Counted from the first letter of the stretch, positions 36,518 to 47,368 are shown. The stretch is DNA of 64,000 bases from Psychrobacter sp. Cmf 22.2 (GCF_001921745.1 NZ_MRYA01000002.1:186001-250000); one strand, 5' to 3'. The notes: generated by a model not told the origin, from the letters alone. Program-made: numbers and translations.

Positions 36518-38848
36518 CTATTTCTCGTTTTCTAAATCTTGCGCTTCAGTGACAGCCAGGGCCGTCATATTAACCACGCGACGAGCTGTCGCTGATGGAG
36601 TCAAGATATGAACAGGCTTGTTAGAGCCTAATAAGATTGGGCCAATAGAGGCACTGCTTGTTGCTGTTTTAAGCAAATTAAAGGCAATGTTTGCTGCATC
36701 GAGCGTCGGTAAAATGAGCAAGTTGGCAGCACCTTTTAAATGACTTGATGGCATATCTTCTAATCGTATATGCTCATTAAGCGCGGCATCACCTTGCATC
36801 TCGCCATCAAAATCGAAGTCTACATTCATCTCATGTAGTAGCTCATAGACCTTGCGCATTTTAACTGCACTAGCGCGATCAGAGGTACCAAAGTTTGAGT
36901 GTGATACCAATGCGACGCGAGGCGTAATACCGAAACGATGCAATTGATCCGCAGCCAATACGGTCATTTCAGCCAACTGTTCAGCAGTAGGGTCTTCATG
37001 AATATAGGTATCAGCAATAAAGATATTGCGATCTTGCATGAGGACAGCATTCATCGCATAAAAATCTTTAACGCCTTCTTTTTTGCCGATGACGTTTTGG
37101 ACATATTCTAAGTGTAATTGATAATGGCTAAACGTACCACAAATCATGCCTTCAGCATCACCGTTTTCGACCAACAGTGAGCCAATCAAAGTGGTCTTAC
37201 GACGAACATCGCGACGAGCAAGCTCAATACTAACACCGCGGCGCTTGTTTTTCTCATAATAACCTTGCCAATAGTCTTTATAACGAGGGTCATCATCTTG
37301 ATTGACAATCGTGATGTTCTCGCCATCTTTTAGACGTAAGCCAAGCCTTTCGATGTTATTTTCAATTACCGCTGGACGTCCAACCAAGATAGGTTTTGCT
37401 AGCTTCTCATCAACGACAACTTGTACGGCAAGAAGAATGTTATTGTCTTCGCCTTCACAGTAGACGATACGCTTTGGATCTGACTTCGCACGAGAGAAGA
37501 TAGGTTTCATCACAAACGCTGAGTTATATACAAACTCTGATAAGCGCTGACGATAAGCATCAAGATCATCAATCGGTAAGGTTGCGACCCCTGAATCCAT
37601 CGCCGCTTTTGCAACTGCGGAGGCGATCTCGATGATTAAGTTTGGCTCTAGAGGTCCTGGAATTAGATAATCAGGACCAAAGCTTCTCATTCTGTCGGTA
37701 TTTTTGACGTTTGTAGTTGGCGTCGCTTCAACATGTGCCATCGCGGCAATCGCACGTACGCAAGCGATCTTCATCTCTTCGTTGACAGTCGTTGCACCTA
37801 CATCTAGTGCGCCGCGGAAGATATAAGGGAAACACAATGCGTTGTTAACTTGGTTTGGATAATCCGAGCGTCCGGTCGCCATAATGACATCTGGACGTAC
37901 TGAATGCGCCAATTCTGGCATGATTTCAGGCGTTGGGTTGGCGAGGGCAAAGATGATAGGGTTTTTTGCCATACGGCGTACCATATCTGGGCTTAAAATG
38001 CCAGGCATTGACAAGCCTATGAACATGTCCACATCGTCCATCACCTCATCAATGGTGCTAGCATCAGTGTCACGAGCATAACGTTGTTTTGATTCGTCTA
38101 GATTCTCACGACTAGTGGTGATAATACCGCGTGAATCAGAAACAAAAATATTGTTCTGATCAACACCAAGTGCACAGATAATGTCTAGGCAAGAAATAGC
38201 GGCAGCACCAGCACCTGAACAGACGATTTTGATCTCTTCGATCTTTTTACCCGTCAGAATTAGGGCGTTGAGCATGGCAGCAGCAACAATAATTGAGGTA
38301 CCGTGTTGATCGTCATGGAAGACTGGAATGTTCATACGTTTACGCAGTTCGCGCTCGATTTTAAAACATTCAGGTGCTTTGATATCTTCTAGGTTGATAC
38401 CACCAAATGTTGGCTCAAGCGATGCCACTGCTTCAATAAATTTGTCAGGATCATTTTGTTGAATCTCAATATCAAAAACATCGATACCAGCGAATTTTTT
38501 GAATAATACCCCTTTACCTTCCATCACAGGCTTTGAGGCTAGCGGACCAATATCACCCAAACCCAGTACGGCAGTACCGTTCGTTATAACACCGACCAAA
38601 TTACTACGTGCCGTATATCTAGCAGCTGTCGTTGGGTCTTTTTGAATTTCAAGACAAGGCACTGCAACACCTGGCGAATATGCTAAAGCTAAGTCGCGCT
38701 GGTTGGCCAACTGTTTAATAGGTGTTACCGAGATTTTACCAGGTCTTGGAAACTCGTGATAATGTAGAGCAGCCTGTTCGAACTGCTCTTTATCCGTATT
38801 AGGATTATCCGTATTCAAATTGGTATCGTCATTCATAATAATGGCCAT
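36518..38848 (-). CDS. maeB: NADP-dependent malic enzyme with phosphotransacetylase-like domain
   Basis: The N-terminal ~420 residues are a MaeB-type malic enzyme: [84 protein letters not shown]. The C-terminal ~330 residues are a phosphate acetyltransferase-like domain ([21 protein letters not shown]..., [31 protein letters not shown]), which in this family serves as a regulatory acetyl-CoA sensor rather than an enzyme. Length 776 is typical. The start is uncertain: MAIIMNDDT from 38848 or MNDDT from 38836; neither has a strong ribosome binding site. With maeA at 20552 the window encodes both malic enzyme types. Confidence 0.93.
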   Translation of the reverse strand: MAIIMNDDTNLNTDNPNTDKEQFEQAALHYHEFPRPGKISVTPIKQLANQRDLALAYSPGVAVPCLEIQKDPTTAARYTARSNLVGVITNGTAVLGLGDIGPLASKPVMEGKGVLFKKFAGIDVFDIEIQQNDPDKFIEAVASLEPTFGGINLEDIKAPECFKIERELRKRMNIPVFHDDQHGTSIIVAAAMLNALILTGKKIEEIKIVCSGAGAAAISCLDIICALGVDQNNIFVSDSRGIITTSRENLDESKQRYARDTDASTIDEVMDDVDMFIGLSMPGILSPDMVRRMAKNPIIFALANPTPEIMPELAHSVRPDVIMATGRSDYPNQVNNALCFPYIFRGALDVGATTVNEEMKIACVRAIAAMAHVEATPTTNVKNTDRMRSFGPDYLIPGPLEPNLIIEIASAVAKAAMDSGVATLPIDDLDAYRQRLSEFVYNSAFVMKPIFSRAKSDPKRIVYCEGEDNNILLAVQVVVDEKLAKPILVGRPAVIENNIERLGLRLKDGENITIVNQDDDPRYKDYWQGYYEKNKRRGVSIELARRDVRRKTTLIGSLLVENGDAEGMICGTFSHYQLHLEYVQNVIGKKEGVKDFYAMNAVLMQDRNIFIADTYIHEDPTAEQLAEMTVLAADQLHRFGITPRVALVSHSNFGTSDRASAVKMRKVYELLHEMNVDFDFDGEMQGDAALNEHIRLEDMPSSHLKGAANLLILPTLDAANIAFNLLKTATSSASIGPILLGSNKPVHILTPSATARRVVNMTALAVTEAQDLENEK

Positions 38849-39283
38849 TGTTGGAATAAATTGAAATAAAACAAAGTGAGATAAACAAAATAAATTAACG
38901 CTTAATCCTAAAACAATCGTTGAACATAAGCTCCAGCAATCGTCACACTAAGAAGCTAATAATCGATTATTAAAAGGAGATGCACAGTCAAAAAAGCGTT
39001 AATCTATGATTAGATGGTATCGTAAAGCAGAAAGCTAATAGACTTAGCTATTCTAGCACCATTGATAATTAACTGCCTAGTCACCCATAGCGAAATGCAT
39101 AACTTATATAATAAATTGATAACGAACATTTAGCCAGTTGATAGTAACAAATTAAGCAAAATTTACAATATATATTCAATATCGTGACTATTGTTTTAAA
39201 TTCAGTTTAAATTTTACTGTCAATTAAATGGGCTAGTGGTTTCGTCTCAAAATTTTTTAGAAGTGACACGATGATTAACAACG
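38849..39283. other. Intergenic region upstream of maeB
   Basis: No gene seen in these ~435 AT-rich bases. They should carry the maeB promoter. No clear operator or repeat was recognised. Confidence 0.4.
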
Positions 39284-39322
39284 AAACAGAGGATAATAAA
39301 AGTCATTTATTACCCTCTGTTT
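39284..39322 (-). terminator. Terminator after selO
   Basis: AAACAGAGGATAATAAA (39284-39300) pairs with TTTATTACCCTCTGTTT (39306-39322) with one G-U-type mismatch and a 5-base loop, 40 bp past the end of the selO gene. Confidence 0.75.
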
Positions 39323-39362
39323 AAGATTTAGTGTTAGCAATCAAAAGGAGATTTTGTAGTAT

Positions 39363-40829
39363 TTATGAGGAGCAACTGATTGGCATTTGCGGTGCATTGG
39401 GAGCTGGAGGAGTGCTATCAAGCGCTGTTGCAATATCTTGTACCGTATATGGGCTAGCAAGCAACTCGTATAAACGTGCTACTTCTTCAAACTGGCCTTG
39501 TTCAGCAGCAGTGATAGCGCGCTGAGCCATACTATTACGAAGTACATAGACAGGATTGGTCGTTTGCATGTCATTAACGACTTGTTCAAGAGATAGTGCT
39601 TGCACATACTCTACATAACGCGCTGACCAGTCTTGCCATACTTGTAATGCTTCACCTGGTAGCTCATGAGTCAAGGTGGCTAACAGCTGTCGCTCATAAG
39701 CATGCTTTTCTGGGGCAATGAGACCTAATAAGGCACGAAAGCTATTGGTATAATCAAGTAAGTTGTCCTCTAGCAAGGTCAACCATTCAAAAGCCAGTGT
39801 CAGACTTTCTGGTTGATGAGGTAGTCCTAACTTACGACACAATCCTTGTTGATAGTGTTGCATAAAGGTTGGTTCATAAGGTGCTAAGCAATCTGATAAA
39901 GCTTCACGCGTCACTCCTTCTAAGCGCATAAAGTGTGGCAACCAGATATTGAGATTCCAGTGTCCAATAGCAGGTTGGTTTTGGTAAGTATAGCGCCCAG
40001 TATGATCTGAGTGGTTGTTGATCCAAGCGGGATTAAAACGTTCCATAAAGCCAAATGGCCCAAAATCCAAGGTACTACCAGTAATAGAAAGATTATCGGT
40101 ATTCATCACTCCATGAGCAAAACCAATCAGTTGCCAGTCAGCTATCATACGTGCCGTACGCTCAACGACTGCTTGCAAAAATGCCAATACTGGCGCCTCA
40201 CTATCACGACATTCTGGATAGTAAGTATCTATCATATAATCGGTAAATTCGCCAAGTAGGTCAGGGGCAAAGCTTGCAATCCACTCTATGTGTCCTAAAC
40301 GAATATGACTATCGGCTACGCGCATTAAAGCTGCACCTGCCTCCATACGCTCGCGGCGTACAGGCGTATCGGATACGACAAAGCCAAGCGCGTTAGAGGA
40401 GGGGATACTGAGCTGGTTGAGAGCATGCCCGCATAAATATTCACGAATAGTACTACGTAAGACTGCACGTCCATCACCCATCCGCGAGTAAGGTGTCAGA
40501 CCTGAACCTTTGAGGTGTAAGTCTTGTGGTTGGTCGTCATTATCTAGTACTTGCGCTACGAGCAAGCCACGTCCATCACCCAACTGTCCTGCCCATTGTC
40601 CAAACTGGTGACCTGCATAGGCCATCGCTAAAGGCTCAAATTGAGTAGGCACATAATGACCACCGAGAATCTCAACCCAGCGTGCCATTAAGTCTTCATC
40701 ATCTGCCCAACCTAGATGCTTTGCCACTTGGGTATTAAAATGTCCTGCACGCGGATTTTTTAGCGCTGTGGGAGGCTGCTTGTGATACAAACGTGGGTCT
40801 AAATTGACGTAAGTGTTTTGATAGCGCAT
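39363..40829 (-). CDS. selO: Protein adenylyltransferase SelO (YdiU family)
   Basis: SelO is a pseudokinase-fold enzyme that transfers AMP from ATP to Ser, Thr or Tyr of proteins, linked to redox stress. Conserved parts are AMAYAGHQFGQWAGQLGDGRGLLVAQV, LHLKGSGLTPYSRMGDGRAVLRSTIREYLC, the active-site segment FAHGVMNTDNLSITGSTLDFGPFGFME (with the Asp-Asn and DFG motifs) and the C-terminal NPVYVLRNSMAQRAI. At 488 residues it is normal for the short bacterial form. AGGA lies upstream of the ATG. Neighbouring genes give no further hint. Confidence 0.93.
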   Translation of the reverse strand: MRYQNTYVNLDPRLYHKQPPTALKNPRAGHFNTQVAKHLGWADDEDLMARWVEILGGHYVPTQFEPLAMAYAGHQFGQWAGQLGDGRGLLVAQVLDNDDQPQDLHLKGSGLTPYSRMGDGRAVLRSTIREYLCGHALNQLSIPSSNALGFVVSDTPVRRERMEAGAALMRVADSHIRLGHIEWIASFAPDLLGEFTDYMIDTYYPECRDSEAPVLAFLQAVVERTARMIADWQLIGFAHGVMNTDNLSITGSTLDFGPFGFMERFNPAWINNHSDHTGRYTYQNQPAIGHWNLNIWLPHFMRLEGVTREALSDCLAPYEPTFMQHYQQGLCRKLGLPHQPESLTLAFEWLTLLEDNLLDYTNSFRALLGLIAPEKHAYERQLLATLTHELPGEALQVWQDWSARYVEYVQALSLEQVVNDMQTTNPVYVLRNSMAQRAITAAEQGQFEEVARLYELLASPYTVQDIATALDSTPPAPNAPQMPISCSS

Positions 40830-40995
40830 GTGGGATTTTCCTACTAAGACTGACTAACGATAGGTAATAAACAACGATAAATCTACTATAACATAGCCTT
40901 AATATTACACCTGTAGACTCTGTCCATATCTTGTAATCTACTGTTAATCAACGTCTCATACAAAGTCAAACTACAAGCATGTTTTTAAAGTCCAT

Positions 40996-41035
40996 AAAAA
41001 ATCCCCCTGTCTTATATAGAGAGGAGGATTAATAA
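40996..41035 (-). terminator. Probable terminator after the desaturase gene
   Basis: An imperfect hairpin between AATCCCCCT and GAGGAGGATT. On the minus strand it is followed by a run of T. It lies about 40 bp after the desaturase stop. Confidence 0.45.
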
Positions 41036-41075
41036 CATTGTCATAGAACACTAATCAGTAATAAATCAACTCATC

Positions 41076-42479
41076 TTAAGCGGCTTTATTGTTATAGCCA
41101 ATTGAGCGAAAAGCAATCTTCAAGTTGTCATTATGCGCATGGATTTTTTGTTCAATCTTAGCATATTCAAGCTTGAGCTTATCATCAACTTCATGCAAGC
41201 GATCTGCAAATTCAGTCTTTTTCATCTCAATCGCTTTGGCTTTTAACGCCTGCCATTCTTCTACTGTTTGTGTAAAAGCATCATATTCAAACTTAATGCG
41301 ATCTTGGAAGTTTTGCATGACATGAGGGATATCCAGACCACTTGCACTTACCGTATCGATTTGCTGCTGAGCTTGTTTGAACTGCATTTGCACTTCAGCA
41401 TGTTTGATTGTAGTGTCGTCGACCGTACGTAGCTCAGTTGTCAAACCAACTTTAGATAGACCCGCGATCAACCATTTGGTTGGATCGTACTGCCACCATT
41501 TTACACCGTTACGATAATCATATTGGAAGAAGTGATGATAATTGTGATAACCCTCACCCCATGTAAAGATAGCTAAAAAGAAGTTATCGCGTGCAGTATT
41601 GGTATCAGTATAAGGACGGCTACCAAACATATGACATAACGAGTTGATAAAGAAAGTGAAGTGATGCGTCAATACTAGACGTAGCAGACCTGCAAGTACG
41701 AGCGTACCCCAAACATCACCCAACAACCAGCCAACCGCTGCGACCAGTCCAACGTTGGTTGCAAGTACCCAAAGGCCATAATACTTATGCTGGATTTGCA
41801 GTACTTTGTCTTTAGTTAGGTCTGGGATGTTTTTGTAGTCAAACTTACCACTTGGATAATTACGTAACATCCAACCGATATGACTAAACCAAAAACCACG
41901 TTTAGCCGAATAAGGGTCTTCTATACGATCATCAACATGACGGTGATGTGTACGGTGACCTGAGACCCAATCAAACGCAGAGCCTTGTACTGCAAGCGTC
42001 GAACCTAGCAATAAAAAGTTTTTTACAACAGGATGAGCTTTATAAGCACGATGTGACAGTAGGCGGTGATAACCTGCAGTAATACTGATACCTGTCCATA
42101 CCATAAAGGCACCAAAGACACCCCAAACAGGTGCACTTACTTGATGGGTAAACAAATACCATGGAGTAATGACAGCAGCAGCAATAGGGGTCGCTACTAG
42201 TATGGTCGCTGGTATCCAGTTGATTGGCGCTTTTTTAAACTCAAACTCACGTAAATTAAGAGTCTGGTTACTGGCGATGACATCGTTTTGCTCAGCCGTT
42301 TTTGTATAGTTGCGTTTTGCGGTAGGCTGCTCATCAAGCGCAGCTTTCGCCTTGTTATTATCAAACCAAGTTTTAAAACGCCCAACTTGAGTGGTTGCGT
42401 TATCCAAAATGCTGTCACCAGATTTGATAGCGAAACGTAAGCCTTTAAGCGGTAAGCCCATTGCTTTTTTTGCAATCAT
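41076..42479 (-). CDS. Acyl desaturase (delta-9 type) with long helical extensions
   Basis: A membrane di-iron fatty acid desaturase with all three histidine boxes in stearoyl-CoA-desaturase style: HRLLSHRAYK, HRTHHRHVDD and EGYHNYHHFF, between four hydrophobic membrane stretches (for example WIPATILVATPIAAAVITPWYLF, VGLVAAVGWLLGDVWGTLVLAGLLRLVL). It makes unsaturated acyl chains and keeps membranes fluid in the cold, which fits a psychrotolerant host. Length 467 is large: about 80 polar residues precede the first membrane segment, and about 100 residues of charged predicted coiled coil (KHAEVQMQFKQAQQQIDTV..., LHEVDDKLKLEYAKIEQKIHAH) follow the last His box. AGGAAAA precedes the ATG. Confidence 0.9.
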   Translation of the reverse strand: MIAKKAMGLPLKGLRFAIKSGDSILDNATTQVGRFKTWFDNNKAKAALDEQPTAKRNYTKTAEQNDVIASNQTLNLREFEFKKAPINWIPATILVATPIAAAVITPWYLFTHQVSAPVWGVFGAFMVWTGISITAGYHRLLSHRAYKAHPVVKNFLLLGSTLAVQGSAFDWVSGHRTHHRHVDDRIEDPYSAKRGFWFSHIGWMLRNYPSGKFDYKNIPDLTKDKVLQIQHKYYGLWVLATNVGLVAAVGWLLGDVWGTLVLAGLLRLVLTHHFTFFINSLCHMFGSRPYTDTNTARDNFFLAIFTWGEGYHNYHHFFQYDYRNGVKWWQYDPTKWLIAGLSKVGLTTELRTVDDTTIKHAEVQMQFKQAQQQIDTVSASGLDIPHVMQNFQDRIKFEYDAFTQTVEEWQALKAKAIEMKKTEFADRLHEVDDKLKLEYAKIEQKIHAHNDNLKIAFRSIGYNNKAA

Positions 42480-42801
42480 ATAATTTTCCTAGCGGTATTA
42501 GTTTCAGGCTCTATATTAACCTAAAAGAAGCAGAAAGTGAACGTTTATGCACTAGAAAAATATTAATAAATAACAATAACTTGTATGAGTTATTGGATAT
42601 TTTATTGTAAAAACCCTATTAACTATCAGGTGTTATGTGAAAGTGTAAGTTCTACTAAAGCTGTGTTAAGAAACCATTGATTAATAAATAGCTAAAACAG
42701 ACGTAACTTAAGCGATAAAAACTTTGTCAAATTGGGCTAAACATATGACGCGAATAGTAATATAAGCTATTAGTTTACGATAATTGTTGAAACAAAAGGA
42801 T
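42480..42801. other. Intergenic region upstream of the desaturase gene
   Basis: About 320 AT-rich bases without a gene. It should hold the desaturase promoter. No operator or terminator was recognised with confidence. Confidence 0.4.
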
Positions 42802-43647
42802 TTATAATAGCTGGGTTGGAATATCAGTAATAATGACGTCTACTTGCCATTTGACAAGTTTTTTTGCGATTTCTATGTCGTTTACTGTCCATGCGCTTAC
42901 CGGTAAGCCGTAACGATGTGCGTTTTGGATAATAGATTGGGTGATGAGCGGATAGTGTATGCCAAGCTGCGTACAACCCAATTGTAGAGCAGTATTGGGC
43001 GCTAACGCCATTGATTGCGGTGTACGTACTAGTAAACCGCGCGGGATGTTTGCTAGTACTTTATTGCATTGCAGCTGGGCCAAAAGTTGTACATCAAAAG
43101 TAGTAAGAACGATAGGCAAGCTGGCAAGTGGGGTATCTACTAAATAATGTATCAACGCTTGTATCAGTTTGGCGTAATTGGTCCGGTCATGAGTTTTAAT
43201 CTCAAGCTCAATATGGGTAAACTGAGTCAGAGCAGGTAGCAAAATCTGGGGTTTTTGAGTCTTATTGGTTGTAGATGCTTTGGTTACCGTTGTTTCAGTT
43301 ACTGAGGCGTTAGGTACATCTGAGCGAGAAAAGATAGCAGAAGGGCAGGTCATGGACTGCGCCAACATATCCAAGGTAATAATTTTATGGCCTGATTGAA
43401 GTTGGCGTTGAATTTCAATCAAACTTAGCTGGTCAACTCGCGACTGTAAGCCGCAAAGTCGTTGCAACGTTTCATCATGAAATATTATCAGATGACCATC
43501 TGCGGTAAGTTGTACATCAAATTCTACGCCTGATAAGCCTTGTGCCTGTAGGCCATAAGCATGTTCAAAACCAAATAGCGTGTTCTCTAATGCTTCACTG
43601 CGTGCACCTCGATGACCTAAGAGCAGCGTGTTATCAAGCTTTATCAT
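42802..43647 (-). CDS. Glycerophosphodiester phosphodiesterase
   Basis: Hydrolyses glycerophosphodiesters to glycerol-3-phosphate and an alcohol. The GDPD signatures are LLGHRGARSEALENTLFGFEHA (catalytic HRG...EN) near the N-terminus, GVEFDVQLTADGHLIIFHDETLQRLCG with the metal ligands E-D and catalytic HD, HIELEIKTHDRT, and the C-terminal VSAWTVNDIEIAKKLVKWQVDVIITDIPTQLL. A Ser/Thr-rich insert occurs around residues 105-130. No signal peptide is evident, so it is probably the cytoplasmic UgpQ type. Length 281. Confidence 0.9.
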   Translation of the reverse strand: MIKLDNTLLLGHRGARSEALENTLFGFEHAYGLQAQGLSGVEFDVQLTADGHLIIFHDETLQRLCGLQSRVDQLSLIEIQRQLQSGHKIITLDMLAQSMTCPSAIFSRSDVPNASVTETTVTKASTTNKTQKPQILLPALTQFTHIELEIKTHDRTNYAKLIQALIHYLVDTPLASLPIVLTTFDVQLLAQLQCNKVLANIPRGLLVRTPQSMALAPNTALQLGCTQLGIHYPLITQSIIQNAHRYGLPVSAWTVNDIEIAKKLVKWQVDVIITDIPTQLL

Positions 43648-44038
43648 AAAGATCCATCGTCAATTATCTTTTAGTTAAGAGTATGATACCTTGTAAAGTT
43701 TTGCGCAAAATGTAAGAGATGTATAGTAGGGTTTGGTTTTGTACCGCTAAGTAAAAATAGCGATATCTACTAGCTTAGTCGGGCAATTAGTCTGTTTTAT
43801 TTTTAAGTCGCTTGATAAAGGTTTGTTGCGTTTTTGCAACTAAAAAGGGTTTTTATAGTCTTCGTTGGGTTTTATTTGTATATCAATGGTCCACATTACT
43901 GACCATCTGCGACAAACCTCGTATAATGACCTGATTTTAATATTGGTCGTATAAAGCTGTTATAGCGTTATGACAATCTAGATAGCTATACTGTCTACCT
44001 TTGACGGTGCAAATGAGTAAATCGGGAGCAAAATAGAT
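43648..44038. other. Divergent intergenic region
   Basis: About 390 bases between the divergent phosphodiesterase and lipoprotein genes. It should contain both promoters. No gene and no clear repeat were seen. Confidence 0.4.
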
Positions 44039-45010
44039 ATGAGCGTAGCAAATAATAAGTGGTCAAAATGGCAGCGAGTTGCTGGTATTAGTGTGATATG
44101 TGGTTTAGCGATTGCTGGTTGTGAACGTTCGGATAAAGATGAGGCTACTGAGACAGCTGAGGTTACTACTGAGCAACCGGCAGCCAATGATGGTACAGTT
44201 GTTCCTGCTATCAGTTGTGATAATCCAATGGTACAAGATCGTCTAAAATCTGCTTTAAAAAATACCCTTAATCAGCAAGCACAGTCATCAGCTGCCACTT
44301 ATGCAAACATCGCAGAAGTCAATATAGACAACAATGTGCTCATGGATAAAGTAGATGGGGTAATGATTGATGTGCAAAATGCTGCCATCTTACAAGAAGC
44401 CAATGCGAATGGTATGACGACCTGTCAAGCAAGTGTCAGTATGACATTGCCAAGCGAAGATTTGTACCAAGCCAGTCAGATGAGTGCCGCGAACAATCAG
44501 CCAAGTCTGCAAACGCGACTCGCTCAAAACAACATTCGTATTAATAATAATATGTTAGTCGACGACGCCTTTACATATGTTGCTGGTGCGCAAAGTGGGC
44601 AAATACAAGCCCGTATTGCAGGTCAACCAGCTCTCATTACCATTGTATCTGATGTGATGGCGAGCTCTGTGACACAGTCGGTTGTAGATGAACAACGAGC
44701 GGAGCGTCAAAAGCAAGAAGCCGCGCGTCGCCGTGAAGCTGCTCGCAAGAATAGTGAGAATCAGATAAAGCGTCAACCAAAGCCTGTCACGCCAGTCGAG
44801 CCTGCGCGCCCAGCTGAGCCTGCGCGCCCAGCTGAGCCTGCTACGCTGCCTACTATCAATAAAAGTAATAATGATAATGGTATCGAAGAGACAGCTGCAC
44901 TACCTAGTGTCGATGCCAAGCCGCCGGTAACGCCTGAAGTACCGAAAGTTGCTCCAAAAGATGACAGTATCGATATGATTATTGTTGAAGATGAAAGCGC
45001 TACTTATTAA
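44039..45010 (+). CDS. Predicted lipoprotein with proline-rich repeats, function unknown
   Basis: The N-terminus has a short basic stretch, a hydrophobic core and a lipobox ending in IAGC (Cys28), so it is probably an envelope lipoprotein. Residues 55-220 look globular (SCDNPMVQDRLKSALKNTLNQQAQSSAATYANIAEVNIDNNV, then a second related half around NNQPSLQTRLAQNNIRINNNMLVDDAFTYVAGAQ), perhaps an internal duplication. A basic coiled coil (QRAERQKQEAARRREAARKNSE-like) and a Pro/Ala/Glu repeat (PARPAEPARPAEPAT) follow, then an acidic tail. GGGAG precedes the ATG. It is not recognised as a named family. Confidence 0.7.
   Translation: MSVANNKWSKWQRVAGISVICGLAIAGCERSDKDEATETAEVTTEQPAANDGTVVPAISCDNPMVQDRLKSALKNTLNQQAQSSAATYANIAEVNIDNNVLMDKVDGVMIDVQNAAILQEANANGMTTCQASVSMTLPSEDLYQASQMSAANNQPSLQTRLAQNNIRINNNMLVDDAFTYVAGAQSGQIQARIAGQPALITIVSDVMASSVTQSVVDEQRAERQKQEAARRREAARKNSENQIKRQPKPVTPVEPARPAEPARPAEPATLPTINKSNNDNGIEETAALPSVDAKPPVTPEVPKVAPKDDSIDMIIVEDESATY
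44797..44841 (+). repeat. Tandem 18-bp repeat coding for PARPAE
   Basis: The unit GAGCCTGCGCGCCCAGCT is repeated directly and in frame, with a partial third copy, in the lipoprotein gene. It encodes repeated Pro-Ala-Arg-Pro-Ala-Glu. Copy number could vary by slippage without shifting the frame. Confidence 0.75.
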
Positions 45011-45040
45011 GTATTAGTATCCTATATGGCTAAAGCTAAT

Positions 45041-45074
45041 AAACGCCTGCAACTAGCATAAGTTGCAGGCGTTT
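45041..45074. terminator. Hairpin terminator between the lipoprotein gene and the adenosyltransferase gene
   Basis: Perfect 14-bp arms, AAACGCCTGCAACT (45041-45054) and AGTTGCAGGCGTTT (45061-45074), with a 6-base loop, between two convergent genes. Confidence 0.85.
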
Positions 45075-45105
45075 TGCATATAGCGTGCGCTCATTAGTTG
45101 TTAGG

Positions 45106-45762
45106 TTAACTGTTGTTTTGTTTATCGTTGATAGTAACGTTATCTAAAACTTGACTGTCCCACAGTACCTCAGAGACCTGCTGTGGGTCAGTACAAAAGC
45201 GCGCTGCAACAAACAACCAATCAGACAAACGATTGATAAAGCTAAGCGCAGTACTACGAATGGCTTGCGGATGCTCTTGCTGTAATAGTACAGCTTGGCG
45301 CTCAGCACGGCGACACACACTACGCGCTACGTGCAACTGACTGACCAATAATGAACCTGTAGGTAGGATGAAGTCTTTTAGCGGCGGTAAGGTAGTATTC
45401 ATCGCATCGATTTGCTGCTCTAGCCAGTCTATATGAGTGGGAGTAACACCTTCATATCCTGGCATAGCCAGCTCGCCACCGATATTGAATAACAAATGCT
45501 GAATGATCACTAGAGCTTGAGTGAAATCTGACTCTTTATGTTGCAAACGCTCTGGTAGCTGTTGTTTATTTGGTGTCACATTGTTGTCAGTTATGGCTTG
45601 TGTCAGATGTGCTCGTACCAAACCGATGTGTGAGTTGAGCTCATCGATATCACCCATGACACTAAATAGATTATCCGCTTTACTCACGCGACTGCCATCT
45701 GCCAGACCAGTACTACCATCATCACCGGTACGTGTATATATTTTGCTCAAACGATTGCCCAT
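45106..45762 (-). CDS. Cob(I)alamin adenosyltransferase, PduO type
   Basis: Transfers the adenosyl group of ATP to cobalamin. The PduO-type N-terminal loop KIYTRTGDDGSTGLADGSRVSK (ATP site), GDIDELNSHIGLVRAHL, and the C-terminal helix HVARSVCRRAERQAVLL and NRLSDWLFVAARF are conserved. A ~20-residue Asn/Gln/Glu-rich insert around residues 65-85 is unusual but lies in a loop of the fold. AAGGA precedes the ATG. No cobalamin-dependent enzyme is encoded in the window. Confidence 0.9.
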   Translation of the reverse strand: MGNRLSKIYTRTGDDGSTGLADGSRVSKADNLFSVMGDIDELNSHIGLVRAHLTQAITDNNVTPNKQQLPERLQHKESDFTQALVIIQHLLFNIGGELAMPGYEGVTPTHIDWLEQQIDAMNTTLPPLKDFILPTGSLLVSQLHVARSVCRRAERQAVLLQQEHPQAIRSTALSFINRLSDWLFVAARFCTDPQQVSEVLWDSQVLDNVTINDKQNNS

Positions 45763-45894
45763 CTCTTATCCTTAATAGTTTTTGAATGTGTGCAGGTTTT
45801 AGTTATCTGGCTATTGTAGTATTTTCCTGCCGTTTTCGCTAAGATAATAGGTTACGTTTTATTTTCTTTATTTTTATCAAAAGGCTTTTTTATT

Positions 45895-47355
45895 ATGACC
45901 ATACCACTTGCCGATGCGATGTCTCAGCTTGTTATTTATGATTCACTCACTGGCGGCAAACGTCAGTTTGAGCCACTCAAAGCAGGGCAGGTAGGCATGT
46001 ATGTATGCGGTATGACTGTCTATGACTATTGTCACATTGGTCATGCTCGCGTTATGGTTGGGTTTGATATGGTAGTGCGCTGGCTGGCACGACTAGGCTA
46101 TGATGTTGATTATGTGCGCAATATTACCGATATCGACGACAAAATCATCGCTCGTGCTAATGAGAACGGCGAAGATATTAGTGCGTTGACGCAGCGTTTT
46201 ATCGAAGCGATGCACGAAGATGCGGCCGCACTCGGCTGTGAGATGCCAGATGCTGAGCCACGTGCCACTGACCATATTGATGAGATGCAGCAAATGATTG
46301 AGGCGCTGGTTACGGGTGACTATGCGTATGCTGGTGACAATGGGGATGTCTATTATGCAGTAGACAGCTTCTCTGACTATGGCAAATTGTCTAAGCGTAA
46401 TCTTGATGATATGCAAGCAGGCTCGCGCGTCGATGTCGAAAACGACAAGCGTAATCCGTTTGACTTTGTACTCTGGAAAGCGGCAAAGCCTGATGAGCCG
46501 CAGTGGGCGTCCCCTTGGGGTCAAGGGCGTCCAGGCTGGCATATTGAGTGCTCGGCGATGTCAACTAAGTGCCTTGGCAATACTTTTGATATTCATGGCG
46601 GTGGGCATGATTTGCAGTTTCCGCACCATGAAAACGAGATAGCGCAGTCTGAAGCGGCGACAGGATGCGAATACGCGCGTAACTGGATGCACATCGGTTT
46701 TATCAATGTTGATGGCGAAAAGATGTCTAAGTCGCTGGGTAACTTTTTTACCATTCGTGATGTAACCGCCAAGTATTTGCCTGAGACGGTACGTTTTTTC
46801 TTATTATCAAGCCATTATCGTAGCCAAGTAAACTTCTCTGATAGTGCTTTAGATGAAGCACATAATAGCCTAAGCAGATTATATAACGTCTTAAAACTGG
46901 CTGAACAGCAAAAAGGACAATCGCTAACAGTCACTGACGAATTGATAAACGACGCTTATAATAGCGCGGCTGGACAAGATTTTATCAAAGCGATGAATGA
47001 TGACTTTAATAGCTCGACAGCGATTAGTGTATTATTTGGGCTGGCACGTGATATTAATAAAGCTATCAAAGCTGAAGATTTAGACACAGCATGGCGCTTG
47101 GCGCAGCATCTAAAAGCGTTGGCACAAGTACTCAATATTTTGCAGGAGCCAGTACAACAGTTTTTGCAAGCTGTGATAGGCGAGCAATCAGATGATGGGC
47201 TAACAGATGCCGCTATTGATAATTTGATCATTGAGCGTGCAAATGCCAAAACCGACAAAAACTTTGCGCGTGCTGATGAAATACGCGAGCAACTAAAAGA
47301 GGCGGGTATTGAGCTTGAAGACAGCCGTGCTGGTACGACATGGCGCCGTGCTTAA
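45895..47355 (+). CDS. cysS: Cysteinyl-tRNA synthetase
   Basis: A class I aminoacyl-tRNA synthetase. The HIGH motif is in [13 protein letters not shown], zinc ligands include the Cys of [11 protein letters not shown] and the WHIECSAM and [10 protein letters not shown] segments, and the KMSKS loop is [16 protein letters not shown]-type anticodon-binding helices and the C-terminal [29 protein letters not shown] end the protein. Length 486. ATG 45895 gives eight residues before the common start MSQLVIYD at 45919; neither has a strong ribosome binding site. Its terminator sequence is repeated exactly 2,100 bp downstream. Confidence 0.95.
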   Translation: MTIPLADAMSQLVIYDSLTGGKRQFEPLKAGQVGMYVCGMTVYDYCHIGHARVMVGFDMVVRWLARLGYDVDYVRNITDIDDKIIARANENGEDISALTQRFIEAMHEDAAALGCEMPDAEPRATDHIDEMQQMIEALVTGDYAYAGDNGDVYYAVDSFSDYGKLSKRNLDDMQAGSRVDVENDKRNPFDFVLWKAAKPDEPQWASPWGQGRPGWHIECSAMSTKCLGNTFDIHGGGHDLQFPHHENEIAQSEAATGCEYARNWMHIGFINVDGEKMSKSLGNFFTIRDVTAKYLPETVRFFLLSSHYRSQVNFSDSALDEAHNSLSRLYNVLKLAEQQKGQSLTVTDELINDAYNSAAGQDFIKAMNDDFNSSTAISVLFGLARDINKAIKAEDLDTAWRLAQHLKALAQVLNILQEPVQQFLQAVIGEQSDDGLTDAAIDNLIIERANAKTDKNFARADEIREQLKEAGIELEDSRAGTTWRRA

Positions 47356-47368
47356 GTAAACTGCTTGT

